From the NCBI GenBank assembly GCA_050633505.1, contig JBOEGQ010000006.1, positions 1 to 64,000 of the forward strand: a DNA stretch of 64,000 bases, given 5' to 3'. This DNA comes from UBA1672 sp050633505 (GTDB lineage: Bacteria; Pseudomonadota; Alphaproteobacteria; Micavibrionales; Micavibrionaceae). The position numbers and the translations under genes are program-made. Of the stretch, positions 38,223 through 48,700 are shown in pieces (positions within the stretch are counted from its first letter, which is position 1; each line of letters begins with the position of its first letter). Below the pieces are notes generated by a model. The model was given only the letters and a program-made list of their open reading frames with translations. It was not told the origin of the DNA and did no database searches.

Positions 38223-38582
38223 ATGAAGCATATTGCATACCCATATTCATTCGGAATTAACGGGCAGACGGCGGAGGCAACGAATGATGAGTATATTCGC
38301 GCATTGATGGAACAAATTCTATTTACAAATCCCGGGGAAAGAGTAAATCGTCCAGATTTTGGAAGCGGTTTAATGCAGCTTGTTTTTGCTCCGAATAGTG
38401 AGGCTCTGGTTTCAACGATTCAAATGACTGTACAGGCCGCGTTACAGAAATGGATGGGGGCGTTGATCGTTGTGCATGGGGTACAAGTGGAACACCAAAA
38501 TGCCATGCTTCATGTCACGGTGAAATATATGCCGTCATTACAAAAGGAAATGCGCGTTGCCAAGTTTGAGCGTTCGGTTTAA
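38223..38582 (+). CDS. Baseplate wedge protein gp25/W-like
   Basis: 119 residues. The family signature NPGERVNRPDFGSGL is at ~39-53, followed by LVFAPNSEAL. gp25 proteins nucleate sheath polymerisation at the baseplate. AAGGGA precedes the ATG. Confidence 0.93.
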   Translation: MKHIAYPYSFGINGQTAEATNDEYIRALMEQILFTNPGERVNRPDFGSGLMQLVFAPNSEALVSTIQMTVQAALQKWMGALIVVHGVQVEHQNAMLHVTVKYMPSLQKEMRVAKFERSV

Positions 38583-38594
38583 GGAGGAATGGTG

Positions 38595-40958
38595 ATGAGC
38601 ACAGTATATAAATGCCAAGACTTGCGACGTAAATCTTTAGTCGAAGAGAAGGCCACCCTAAACGGAATTGATTATATCGAAATCGGAGATGCGTCCCAAA
38701 CCGTGCTTGATGTATTCTTCCTTAACCCTTTGCCCGGGCAGGCAGGTGGGGTTCCTGCTGCAATTGCTTTGGATGTTGATAATATTCGTATCTCTGGTGG
38801 TACACGGATTGCTCATATTGATGTCGTTGGTGTTGTTTCGAATGGTAAGACGTTAACTGTTCATGTAAGCGAACCAGGTGATTTTTCCGAATACACATTA
38901 TCCGTTGTTGTCGGGGAATCTGATGATAGCCCGCCCGATGGCTTTGATCCGGTTCTGTCTTCTGTCGGATTTAGTTTTAAGGCGCTTTGTGAGACGGATT
39001 TTGATTGTGTTCGTGACGCGCGCAATGTTGCCATTTCTGATGAAATGCCTGCGCTGAATTATTTGGCTAAAGATTACCAAAGTTTCAGGAAATTGATGTT
39101 AGATCGCTTGAGCGTTTCTTTACCTGATTGGAACGACCGGAGTCCTGCGGACCCATACATCGCATTGGTAGAGGCGCTGGCGTATAAAGCAGACCAGCTC
39201 AGCTATTATCAAGATGCTGTGGCGACAGAAGCTTATCTGGATACTGCGCGTAGTCGTGTTTCATTGAGCCGACATGCACGTTTGATGGATTACTTCGTTG
39301 ACGAAGGTTGTAATGCACGCAGTTTTGTTTATGTGCGAGTGGCTGAAAACTCTGATGCTGATATGTCTGTGTTGCCCGTATCAACATCTTTCATTGCAGC
39401 AGGTCAGGATGGCTCTGTGCAGGTTGCCTTGGATCAAATACAGAGATTTATCCGAGAGAAGAAAATCATTTTTGAGTCTCTACATGATGTAGAATTGCGG
39501 TCTGCCCATAACAGAATATCATTTTATACTTGGAGCGATTCACAATGTTGTTTGGCTAAAGGTGCGGTTTTTGCAACTCTTTTGAAAAACCCCGATATGG
39601 AATTACGCGAAGGTGATCTATTGGCGTTAAAGCAGGTTGTATCACCTGTAACCGGGATTGAGGCAGATGTTGATCCGGAACTGGTGCATATTGTACGTCT
39701 TGTAAAGGTAGAGGAGGCCGTTGATCCGCTCGATGATCGTGAGGTTGTAAATATCACATGGCATGATCAGGATGCATTACCGTTTGATTTGGTGATATCT
39801 GCAGAAATCTTGAATCAAGATGGAGCTTTGGAAAGTACAGATACCGCTGTGGCGTTTGGTAATGTTGTTGCAGTTGATCATGGATATGGCATGCGCGACA
39901 TCCCCTTAGATATCGTTGCAGATGGTGGGCATTATCGACCGTTATTGCCGTATTCGAACATTAGCCATGCTGCCGCATATGATGCAGGGGGCTCGGCTCA
40001 ATCCGTTCTTGCGCAAGGTGAATTTGTTTTGCCGGTTTTGTCCTTGGATGATGGTCATGCTATTTGGACAGCGCGCCGTGATTTATTGGCGAGTGATCGA
40101 TTTGCGTCTGACTTTATTGTTGAGACGGAGGATGATGGTGCGGCTTATTTACGTTTTGGTGATGGTGAGTTCGGGCGTATGCCACAAATTGGCGGGCAGT
40201 TTAAATCGTCTTGCCGCATTGGTAATGGCGTTGAGGGGAATGTCGGACGTGGGGTGTTGAGCAAAATTGCCCATAACGTTGACGGCATTGAAATGGTTAC
40301 GAATCTCATCCCTGCGCAGGGTGGGTGTGATGCAGAAAATAAGCGGCAGATAAGGCAACGTGTTCCAGAGGCTTATAAAACGCAAAAACGTGCTGTTACG
40401 CCTGCGGATTATGAGGCTGTGCTTACGATGCGTGATGATGTGCAAGGGGCAAATGCGCGTATTCAGTGGACAGGCAGTTGGTACACGGTTTTTGTGACGG
40501 TGGATCGTGTCGGTGGTCTTTCCGTTCAAAATGATGTGGATTTCAAAAATGATATTCTGGAGATGCTTCGTACGTATCGTTTGGCAGGGTATGACTTGGA
40601 ATTGCGTGATCCGTCCTATGTGCCTGTTGATCTTGCCTTGCATATTTGTGCCAAAGAAAATGTTTTTGTAAGTGATATAAAACGCCAAGTTTTACGCGTG
40701 CTTCACAACTATTTTACGGCAGATAACTTTACGTTTGGCGATCCGTTATATTCCAGTCGTATTTACGCATTGGTTATGGGGGTGGATGGTGTGAATTCAG
40801 TTGATATCAGACGATTTAAGCGTTGGGGGAAACACCCTAATCAGGAGCTTGAGCGTGGCGTTATTGAAACCGGCGCACAGGAGATCATTCGATTAGAGGG
40901 GGACCCGAGCTTCCCTGAAGATGGGCAGATGGAAATTGAGATTGGGGGCGGATTATGA
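38595..40958 (+). CDS. Baseplate J-like wedge protein 1 (Afp11/gp6-like)
   Basis: 787 residues from the ATG at 38595, which lies 7 bp after AAGGAGG; the ATG at 38589 is too close to that site. Typical stretches are LNYLAKDYQSFRKLMLDRL, DPYIALVEALAYKADQLSYYQD, EAYLDTARSRVSLSRHARLMDY and, later, VTPADYEAV followed by VTVDRVGG. These belong to the putative baseplate assembly protein family of eCIS. Forms the wedge ring with the next gene product, which overlaps by ATGA. Confidence 0.9.
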   Translation: MSTVYKCQDLRRKSLVEEKATLNGIDYIEIGDASQTVLDVFFLNPLPGQAGGVPAAIALDVDNIRISGGTRIAHIDVVGVVSNGKTLTVHVSEPGDFSEYTLSVVVGESDDSPPDGFDPVLSSVGFSFKALCETDFDCVRDARNVAISDEMPALNYLAKDYQSFRKLMLDRLSVSLPDWNDRSPADPYIALVEALAYKADQLSYYQDAVATEAYLDTARSRVSLSRHARLMDYFVDEGCNARSFVYVRVAENSDADMSVLPVSTSFIAAGQDGSVQVALDQIQRFIREKKIIFESLHDVELRSAHNRISFYTWSDSQCCLAKGAVFATLLKNPDMELREGDLLALKQVVSPVTGIEADVDPELVHIVRLVKVEEAVDPLDDREVVNITWHDQDALPFDLVISAEILNQDGALESTDTAVAFGNVVAVDHGYGMRDIPLDIVADGGHYRPLLPYSNISHAAAYDAGGSAQSVLAQGEFVLPVLSLDDGHAIWTARRDLLASDRFASDFIVETEDDGAAYLRFGDGEFGRMPQIGGQFKSSCRIGNGVEGNVGRGVLSKIAHNVDGIEMVTNLIPAQGGCDAENKRQIRQRVPEAYKTQKRAVTPADYEAVLTMRDDVQGANARIQWTGSWYTVFVTVDRVGGLSVQNDVDFKNDILEMLRTYRLAGYDLELRDPSYVPVDLALHICAKENVFVSDIKRQVLRVLHNYFTADNFTFGDPLYSSRIYALVMGVDGVNSVDIRRFKRWGKHPNQELERGVIETGAQEIIRLEGDPSFPEDGQMEIEIGGGL

Positions 40959-43459
40959 GTGATCTATCATTGTTTGAAAATGATCATAATTGTTGTGGTG
41001 ATGCGCAAGAATGTTGTGATCGTGAGGGACATGATAATTCTGCGGGGCAGGCGAAAATCACACATCGCCCGAATAGGTATAATGGGTATATGGATGCTAT
41101 GCGTCGTGATGTATCAAAAAGCCCGGCGCTACGTCGTTTGACGGTGCGCGATAACACAGATCCAAGCATGGCTTTGTTGGATGCATGGGGCAGTACACTT
41201 GAGGTTTTGAGCTTTTATCAGGATCATATCGCGAATGAGCATTACCTGAATACAGCAACAGAACGTGTGTCTGTTATAAAGCTGGCTGAACAGATTGGGT
41301 ATCGGCCTCAACCTGGTGTTTCTGCTTCGACCCATCTGGCTTTTTATTGTGATGAATTTGAGGGTAGCCCGGAAAGTACCTTTATTGGAAAAGGTGTTAC
41401 GGCGCAAAGTGTGCCCGGGCAAGATGAAATGCCACAAATCTTTGAAACAGATCAAGATATTACAGCCCGCCCCGAGTGGAATGCAATGCGGGTGCAGACA
41501 TATCATGAATATGTGCCGTCTGGCAGGGATAATGTTTTGTATTTAGGTGGGGTGGTTTCTGGCCTCAAATCGGGTGATGTCCTTTTGATCGTTGGGGATG
41601 AGCGATATAACGATCAAAAAAGTAGTTTGTGGGATCATGCCCGTATCATCGATATTGAACCGTTTGAGGCAACAGATACTGTTTCTGCGTATACGAGAGT
41701 TACCCTGGATAACGCGATAGAGAATGACTATTCGGGAAAATCACCGCGTATTTTTCATTTTCGAAGACGTGCGAATCTGTTTGGTTCTAATGCGATGCCG
41801 TGGGCCAGCTTGCCTGTTAACTTACGGGTGGGGGAACATGTTGCTGGTGCAGATGGCAACAAAAGCTATGTTACGGGGTTATACGCCAATCGTTCAGATT
41901 CTTGGGCGGATAAAAACTTCCCTAGGGTAAGCGATGAATTACATTTGGATCAGCTTTATGACGGTATCGCACCGCAAGACTGGGTGCTGATTGTTAATCC
42001 GTCCTATCAACGTTTGTTTCAGGTCGATGATGTCAGTGAGGTTACGCAGACGGATTATATGCTTTCTGCGCAGGTGACGAAATTGACGGTATCAGGCGGC
42101 GGAATACATCGTTTTTCTCCAAAGTCCGGTTTGGTTCTGTGCCAATGCGTTGAACTTGATTTTGGGGTGAAGCCTGTTGATACATTGTTACGCGGTCAAA
42201 ACATTACTTTGCCTGAGGTGCAGGGGTTATCTCATGGACAAATCATTGCACTGAGTGGGGATGATGAGGCGGGGAATTCCCATACTGATATATTGGTGAT
42301 TGATCAGGTTATCGAACGTGACGGGAATTCAGAGTTACGTACAGAAAAAGCACTGTCTTATGATTACATTCCACAGACTGTCACGGTGAATGCAAATGTT
42401 ACGACAGCCAGCCATGGAAGAAGTGTGCAGGAAACGTTGGGAAGTGGTGACGGTAGCCGTGTGTCACAGAGTTTTATATTGATGCAGTTGCCATTGGCGC
42501 ATGTGAATGCCGCAACGGCGCGTGGTTTTCAAACGACATTGGAGGTCAGGATAGATGATATTCTTTGGGATGAAGTCGAAAGCTTTCATAAGCGTGGGGA
42601 AGATGAGCGTATTTATATCACCAAGATTGATGATAACGGGCAGGTCACCATTCAATTTGGAGATGGTGTAAATGGTGCGCGTTTACCAAGTGGCCGTAAT
42701 AACGTCGTTGCCCGGTATCGTGTAGGTGGTGGTCTTGATGGGGTGGTAGAACCTGAAAAGATAACCCAATTACTGACCATGCCGTTAGGTTGTTCAAAGG
42801 TTACGAACCCCCTTGCATCTGAGGGGGGAAGCGATCCGGAAACGTTAAATACAGCGCGTCAAAATGCGCCTCTTAGTGTCGTGACAATGAACCGTATCGT
42901 CTCTTTGAAGGATTTTGAAGATTTTATTCATGCATATCCCGGGGTTGGAAAGGCGCAAGCTGTACCTCTTTGGGGGGAAGATGGTCGCGTTGTTCATTTG
43001 ACTGTCTCGTTAGAAGGTGGCGTGTCTTTAGAGCAAGGCAGCATTACAGAGCAAAACTTGCGGGTGAGTGTGGATGCTGCGCGCCATGTTGATCATGAAT
43101 TTAAACTTTCAGGGTATGAGGCGCTGGGGTTCATTTGTAAGGCTGAGTTGATTATTCATCCTGATTATCTTTTTGATACTGTTAAGGGTGCCGCAATATC
43201 TGCATTGTCTGAAAGGTTTTGTTTTGACAACCGGACGTTTGGGCAGGATGTCACCTTGGCAGAGATATACGCCTGTTTGCATGATGTTGATGGTATTGAA
43301 GGGATTGATGTGAATGCCTTGTATTTGGATAGCGAGGCCGAAACATTACAACGCCGTTTGCCTGCCCAAGAGGCACGTAATGAAAATGGTGAATTTCGAA
43401 AGGCGGAGCTTTTGACGGTCAATACAAGTTATCTTGAGCTAACGGAGAAAACGGCATGA
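40955..43459 (+). CDS. Baseplate J-like wedge protein 2 (Afp12/gp7-like)
   Basis: 834 residues. A His/Cys-rich N-terminus (NDHNCCGDAQECCDREGHD) could bind metal. The main chain has LRRLTVRDNTDPSMALLDAWG, VLSFYQDHIANEHYLNTATERVS-type J-domain sequence, and GDGVNGARLPSGRNNVVARYRVGGG followed by GGSDPETL and ARQNAP, all diagnostic of the second eCIS baseplate J protein. Overlaps both neighbours by 4 bp. Confidence 0.9.
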   Translation: MSDLSLFENDHNCCGDAQECCDREGHDNSAGQAKITHRPNRYNGYMDAMRRDVSKSPALRRLTVRDNTDPSMALLDAWGSTLEVLSFYQDHIANEHYLNTATERVSVIKLAEQIGYRPQPGVSASTHLAFYCDEFEGSPESTFIGKGVTAQSVPGQDEMPQIFETDQDITARPEWNAMRVQTYHEYVPSGRDNVLYLGGVVSGLKSGDVLLIVGDERYNDQKSSLWDHARIIDIEPFEATDTVSAYTRVTLDNAIENDYSGKSPRIFHFRRRANLFGSNAMPWASLPVNLRVGEHVAGADGNKSYVTGLYANRSDSWADKNFPRVSDELHLDQLYDGIAPQDWVLIVNPSYQRLFQVDDVSEVTQTDYMLSAQVTKLTVSGGGIHRFSPKSGLVLCQCVELDFGVKPVDTLLRGQNITLPEVQGLSHGQIIALSGDDEAGNSHTDILVIDQVIERDGNSELRTEKALSYDYIPQTVTVNANVTTASHGRSVQETLGSGDGSRVSQSFILMQLPLAHVNAATARGFQTTLEVRIDDILWDEVESFHKRGEDERIYITKIDDNGQVTIQFGDGVNGARLPSGRNNVVARYRVGGGLDGVVEPEKITQLLTMPLGCSKVTNPLASEGGSDPETLNTARQNAPLSVVTMNRIVSLKDFEDFIHAYPGVGKAQAVPLWGEDGRVVHLTVSLEGGVSLEQGSITEQNLRVSVDAARHVDHEFKLSGYEALGFICKAELIIHPDYLFDTVKGAAISALSERFCFDNRTFGQDVTLAEIYACLHDVDGIEGIDVNALYLDSEAETLQRRLPAQEARNENGEFRKAELLTVNTSYLELTEKTA

Positions 43460-45690
43460 TAGGGTCTTATCAGGAATTCTCAGCAGAACATTTATATGCT
43501 CTTTTGCCTGCGATTATACGCCAACGTGATCTGGAGGAGGGGCAGCCTCTTAAAGCTTTGATTGGTGTCTTGGCAGAGCAGGGAAGATCTGTTGAGCAGG
43601 ATATTGAGGATTTGTATAATAATATCTTTGTGGAGACATGTGAAGATTGGGCTGTGTCATATATTGGAGATCTTTTGAGGTGTGCCCATTTACATGGGGT
43701 CGATGATGCCGGATTTTCACAGCGCGCCTATGTTGCCAATACGATCGGCTATCGCAGGCGTAAGGGTACCTTAGGGGTGATGGAGGCACTTGCTCATGAC
43801 ACCACGGGGTGGAGCGCCCATGGACGTGAATTCTTCTCAACCTTATCTACGACGCAGAATATTAACCATGTTCGTCATGGTGCACCTGCTATGGCCGATA
43901 TTGGTGATGTAGAGGCGATGGCGTTGATTGATGGGGCATTTGACACGCAACCACGTGGCGTAGATGTCCGTCATATTGATGGTACCTATGGTCAAGAAGC
44001 GCGGCACCATATTTCCAATATCGGTTTGTATTTGTGGCGTTTGCAAAGCTATAGCCTTTCCGAAGTAACGGCACGTCAGAGAAATAACGGGGGTAATGAC
44101 GGTTTTTATTTTATTGATTACGCGCGTCGTGACTTATGCCTGTTTAATAAACCAAAAACAGAACATGATATTACCCAGATATCACAAGAGACTAATGTGC
44201 CCGCACCTTTACGCCGTATTCCCTTATATATGGAACTGGAAAAACGCAGGCAAGATATTGTCGATGGATATAGCGTTTCACCAGTTTGGTTTGATAATGC
44301 CCCACCTTTTCGTATCTATGTACAACAACAAGACGGGGATGATGTCACAGAAATCCCCTTTGAAGAAATACTTGTATGTAATCTTGAAACATTTAAAAGA
44401 CCGAAAAAGAAGAAGGCATACACACATTCCCGTAGCGGCGATGTTGTTGAGCTTCCCATACAGGTGGCCATTGATCCTGAGAATGGCCGTATTGCGTTTC
44501 CCTCGCGTGTGAAGCCGTTTAAGGTTCTTGTTGATTATGCGTATGGATTTAGCGGTGATTACGGCGCAGGTGCGTATCAGCGTTATAATGATGTATCAGA
44601 TCTAACAGATCGAGAAGTTAATTGGCATGTTGCCGTTACGCAAAGCGAAGCTCCGGTTGCGAATAGTATTTTTGCCACGCTATCAGAAGCCGTGGAAGCA
44701 TGGAACAATCAACCCGCAGGTACGGTTGGTCTTATTTCTATCATGGACAACCATATTTATGAGGAAAGCCTTAGTGGTGCGAGTGGCATTGCAATTCCTG
44801 AAGGTAGCTTATTGGTTCTTAGCGGAGCTGATTGGCCGGAATTACCAACGGAAAATGATGGTGAGCTAAGACGTATCAAGGGGAGGGTAGACGGCAGTGG
44901 CTTGGCGCCGCGTATTATCGGGAATATTGATATTCGTGGTGGCGCAAGCATTAACAGCGATGCCCCCGGTGAAATCATTCTGGACGGGTTATGTGTGACA
45001 GGGAATGTCAATATTGATGAAGGCGAAAACACGCATCTGGGTATGATTGATATTCGCTCTTGTACCCTTGGTAACGGATCAGGAATATTGCAAGTTAATG
45101 GAGATGATACCCCCCTTGTGGTGTCTTGTTCGAAATCTGTTTTATCTGCCGTGGATATTGCAAGTGGTATTCAAAAACTGTCCATAACTGACACAATTTT
45201 AAGTAAAGGTATTGATGCGCGGGCGGCATTTGTTTCAATATCATCAAGTACAATCTTGGGTAACGTTTGGGCGCAAGAAATTTTTGCGCAGAATACTATC
45301 TTTTCTGATGTCGTTGTAACTAAGCGGCAGCAGACGGGTTGTCTAAGGTTTTGTTTTGTTTCTTCGGGATCGGTTACGCCGCGAAAATACAGGTGTTTGC
45401 CGGATATTGCGTTGAAGGATAGTGAAACAGGAGATGCGTTGCCATCCTCTGAACAAAACAGGATTAAGGCACGTTTGGTTCCGTCTTTTACATCAGAGGA
45501 ATTCGGGCATCATGCTTATGGCCAATTGGATGAAGGCTGTGATGTGTTGTTTAAAAACTCTGCTGAAGACGGAAATGAGATGGGCATTTTCCAAGGGTTA
45601 AAGGGTACATACCGTCAAAAGAATATGACTTTGGCCGGGCGCGAGTATTTACGTTTTGGGCTTCAGTACGGAGCCTTGTTCGAGAGCTGA
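43456..45690 (+). CDS. gpI-like baseplate protein with beta-helical C-terminus
   Basis: 744 residues. The first ~120 residues resemble tail protein I: LYALLPAIIRQRDLEEG, LYNNIFVETCEDWAVSYIGDLL and RRRKGTLGVMEALAHDTTGW. After a middle region (120-430) the chain becomes a ladder of short strands (IDIRGGASINSDAPGEIIL, GMIDIRSCTLGNG, LSITDTILSKG), as in right-handed beta-helices. This makes it a possible fibre or receptor-binding element as well as a baseplate part. ATGA overlap with the previous gene. Confidence 0.78.
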   Translation: MIGSYQEFSAEHLYALLPAIIRQRDLEEGQPLKALIGVLAEQGRSVEQDIEDLYNNIFVETCEDWAVSYIGDLLRCAHLHGVDDAGFSQRAYVANTIGYRRRKGTLGVMEALAHDTTGWSAHGREFFSTLSTTQNINHVRHGAPAMADIGDVEAMALIDGAFDTQPRGVDVRHIDGTYGQEARHHISNIGLYLWRLQSYSLSEVTARQRNNGGNDGFYFIDYARRDLCLFNKPKTEHDITQISQETNVPAPLRRIPLYMELEKRRQDIVDGYSVSPVWFDNAPPFRIYVQQQDGDDVTEIPFEEILVCNLETFKRPKKKKAYTHSRSGDVVELPIQVAIDPENGRIAFPSRVKPFKVLVDYAYGFSGDYGAGAYQRYNDVSDLTDREVNWHVAVTQSEAPVANSIFATLSEAVEAWNNQPAGTVGLISIMDNHIYEESLSGASGIAIPEGSLLVLSGADWPELPTENDGELRRIKGRVDGSGLAPRIIGNIDIRGGASINSDAPGEIILDGLCVTGNVNIDEGENTHLGMIDIRSCTLGNGSGILQVNGDDTPLVVSCSKSVLSAVDIASGIQKLSITDTILSKGIDARAAFVSISSSTILGNVWAQEIFAQNTIFSDVVVTKRQQTGCLRFCFVSSGSVTPRKYRCLPDIALKDSETGDALPSSEQNRIKARLVPSFTSEEFGHHAYGQLDEGCDVLFKNSAEDGNEMGIFQGLKGTYRQKNMTLAGREYLRFGLQYGALFES

Positions 45691-45733
45691 GTTTTAGGAT
45701 TATTACAATATTTAAGAGAAGAGAGTATTGCAC

Positions 45734-48700
45734 ATGAAGGGCGATTACACACGATTTACATTTAATCCTGAGAAGGAATATAAGGGTGTTTTAAAACAGC
45801 AGGGGCGCGTTGATCTTGATTCTGATTGGAATGAACAGCAGGCAATCCAGACGCATTATCGTGAAACAATCGCCGGTGATATTATAGGGGCAAGCGGTGC
45901 ACCTGAACAAAATGCGGGCTTCCGTGTGTCTGTTGATGGCGGTGTACCGGTCTTTAGTGACGGGCGTTATTATGTTGATGGCACGCTATGTCAGAATAAT
46001 GTTGATGAGGTTAGTCTTCTGAATCAGCCTCATTCGCCGTTTTCTGAATTACCTGATACGGACGGACGATATATTGCGTATTTGGATGTTTTTGATCGTC
46101 ATATTACATCCTTGGAAGACAATAATATTCGCGAAGTTGCCCTAAACGGTCCGGATACAACGACACGTATCCAGAATATTTGGCAGGTGAAATTGTTGCG
46201 CATTGGTGGGGCAGGAGCGTCTTTCCATTGTATGAGTAATAATTTGAATTGGTCACGATTACGGATGGGTTCGACAGCACAGCTTGCCGCGCAAGCAAAG
46301 GCAAGTGCGGCGGTGAACGCCAATCCATGTGTGATTTCGCCTGATGCGGGATATCGTCGTTTGGAAAATCAATTATATCGTGTGGAAATACATAAGGGGG
46401 GAACGCCTGCGCAATCAACATGGAAATGGTCGCGCAACAATGGCGCTCAGCTTGCCAAGTGGACAGGACAAGATGGTAATACGTTGAAAGTCTCACAAAG
46501 CAATGTACAAGCCTTTGGCGGATTTAAGAATGGCCAATGGATTGAGCTGACAGATGATATACGTGAACTACGTGAAGAACCGGGTACGCTTGTTAGAATC
46601 GAACGTGTGCGAAATAACGAGATTATTATAGAGGCGGCAACGGCAACCGGTCCTACCGATTTGGCTGATTTCTCATCTAATCCTAAAATTCGTGGTTGGG
46701 ACTCGGTTGGTGAATTACGTGTTAATCAAGCGGGTGATGATGAGGGGTGGATACTGCTTGAAGATGGTGTGCAGATCAAGTTTGCGGAAGGGCGTCAGAA
46801 AACTGGAGATTACTGGGTTATTCCCGCACGTACAAATACGGGAGATGTTGAATGGCCGCAGAAAAACGGTGAACCTGAATTCTTAAAGCCCCATGGCCCT
46901 AAGCATCGTTGCGCTCGACTTGCGCTTTTGGATTTTGATGGCGGTGACTGGAAGGTTGTGAGTGATTGTCGCGATTTGTTTCCGGCGTTAACAGATCTGA
47001 TACAGCTTTCTTATGTTGGTGGTGATGCACAGAGCGCAATGCCTGATCCGTCCGCGCCGAATGCGCGGCTTAACCTTGCACGGCCGATTGAAGTCGGGGT
47101 TTCACGTGGTGGTACCCCTGTTTCGGGGATGCCTGTTCGATTTAAGGTACGTTCAGGCACTGGTGGTCTGGATGGTGGTGCAGATACAGAAGTTGTGGTG
47201 GAAACCGATGGGCGGGGGATTGCATCTTGCCGATGGGCTGTCGATTCGCAAATGGCGGTTCAAACATTACATGCCGATTTGCTTCGGGCATCGGGGAGCT
47301 CGCAACATGTGCCCATTCGTTTCCATGCCGGGTTAGAGCGTGCAGATCTTGTTTCCTATGACCCTGCGAATACGCCGGAATTAGCCGGGGCGAAAACAGT
47401 GCAAGAGGCGATTGATGCTTTGGCGAAAATTAATCATGAAGGGTGCACAACTTATGTCGTAAGACCCGGAGATCATTGGCAGGATATCTTTGATCAGATT
47501 GAAGATGGTGAAGATGCTCATATCTGCTTTCAGCGCGGTATTTATACGCTTGATAAACCGTTGCGGATTGAAGGCAAGGGGCACTTAAAGGTAACCGGTG
47601 CAGGGAATGGCAGCCAAATTATAGCGCGTAGTCATGAGGCTGCTCTGGAGTTTGTGAAATGCGCGGGTGTATCTGTACGTGATTTGTTTATTGAGGCGGG
47701 TAATGTCGGAATACAGGGGAAAATAAAACATATTTTAGGGGCGTTAACGATTGAGGATGTCCCGCAGGTTTCCATCCGTGATGTTCGTGTGAAATGTGCA
47801 GGGGCAAGTGTCTTACGACGCGCATGTATCACCGTAGTAAAAGACAAACGGATAAATGTGAAAGATGTTGTTCCGGGGGAATGTGTGACCATTCAAGACT
47901 GTGATCTAACCGTTGGGCATAAACAAAATGCCATATTGCTTGTGAATGTTGAGAAAACAAAGATTGCAGGCAATTGCATTAAGGTTGGGAAGCGCCCGAA
48001 AACGTTGAATTTGAATAAGCAACTTGAGGCACCCAAGATGCGTGCGGATATTGCGACAATGCTTGTCGGTTCACCTGTTGTGGCAGAAGTGAATATCAAA
48101 GATGGCAAAGTAAATACGCATAAGGTCGGCTCTTATACTTTGGTCGTTAATTCGAGCGTGCCAAAGCATGAATGGGATGCATTGATGCGTAAAGATCCGC
48201 CAAAGGCCGCCGAGAGAAAATCAAAGGCAGGGGCGACAAAGTATTTTGACAGAATGGCTGAAAAGGTTGTTGAAGATCCTTCTATGCTTAAGAGTTATGA
48301 GCGCAATGTTAAGGCCTTTGAAAAAGATATGGGAGATGCCGCATTTAATAATCTGATCGCCACACCACATGGCAAAACTGTGATGCGTAATATGTTGGTT
48401 AACGGTGATGTGAAGGTTGAAGGGTTTAATGAAATCAATAATGCCAACCATAATACTGTCGTTAGCTATGACGGTAACAGAGTTTCAATGGATTCTGTGC
48501 TTTCGGGGAAAACATGGCTGAAAATGTTGAAGTCCGAAAATGTACGTGCCGATAGTAATGAGGGTTTATTAAAGGAGGTGCAAGGGCTTGCGGGTAAGCT
48601 TATTATTGATGAAGGATTCCGTAATCAGCATCCCGAGGCAAAGAATTGGTTTGAAGGCTTGGTGAAAAACAATCCATCTGTTGCATCAAAGGGAATTGTT

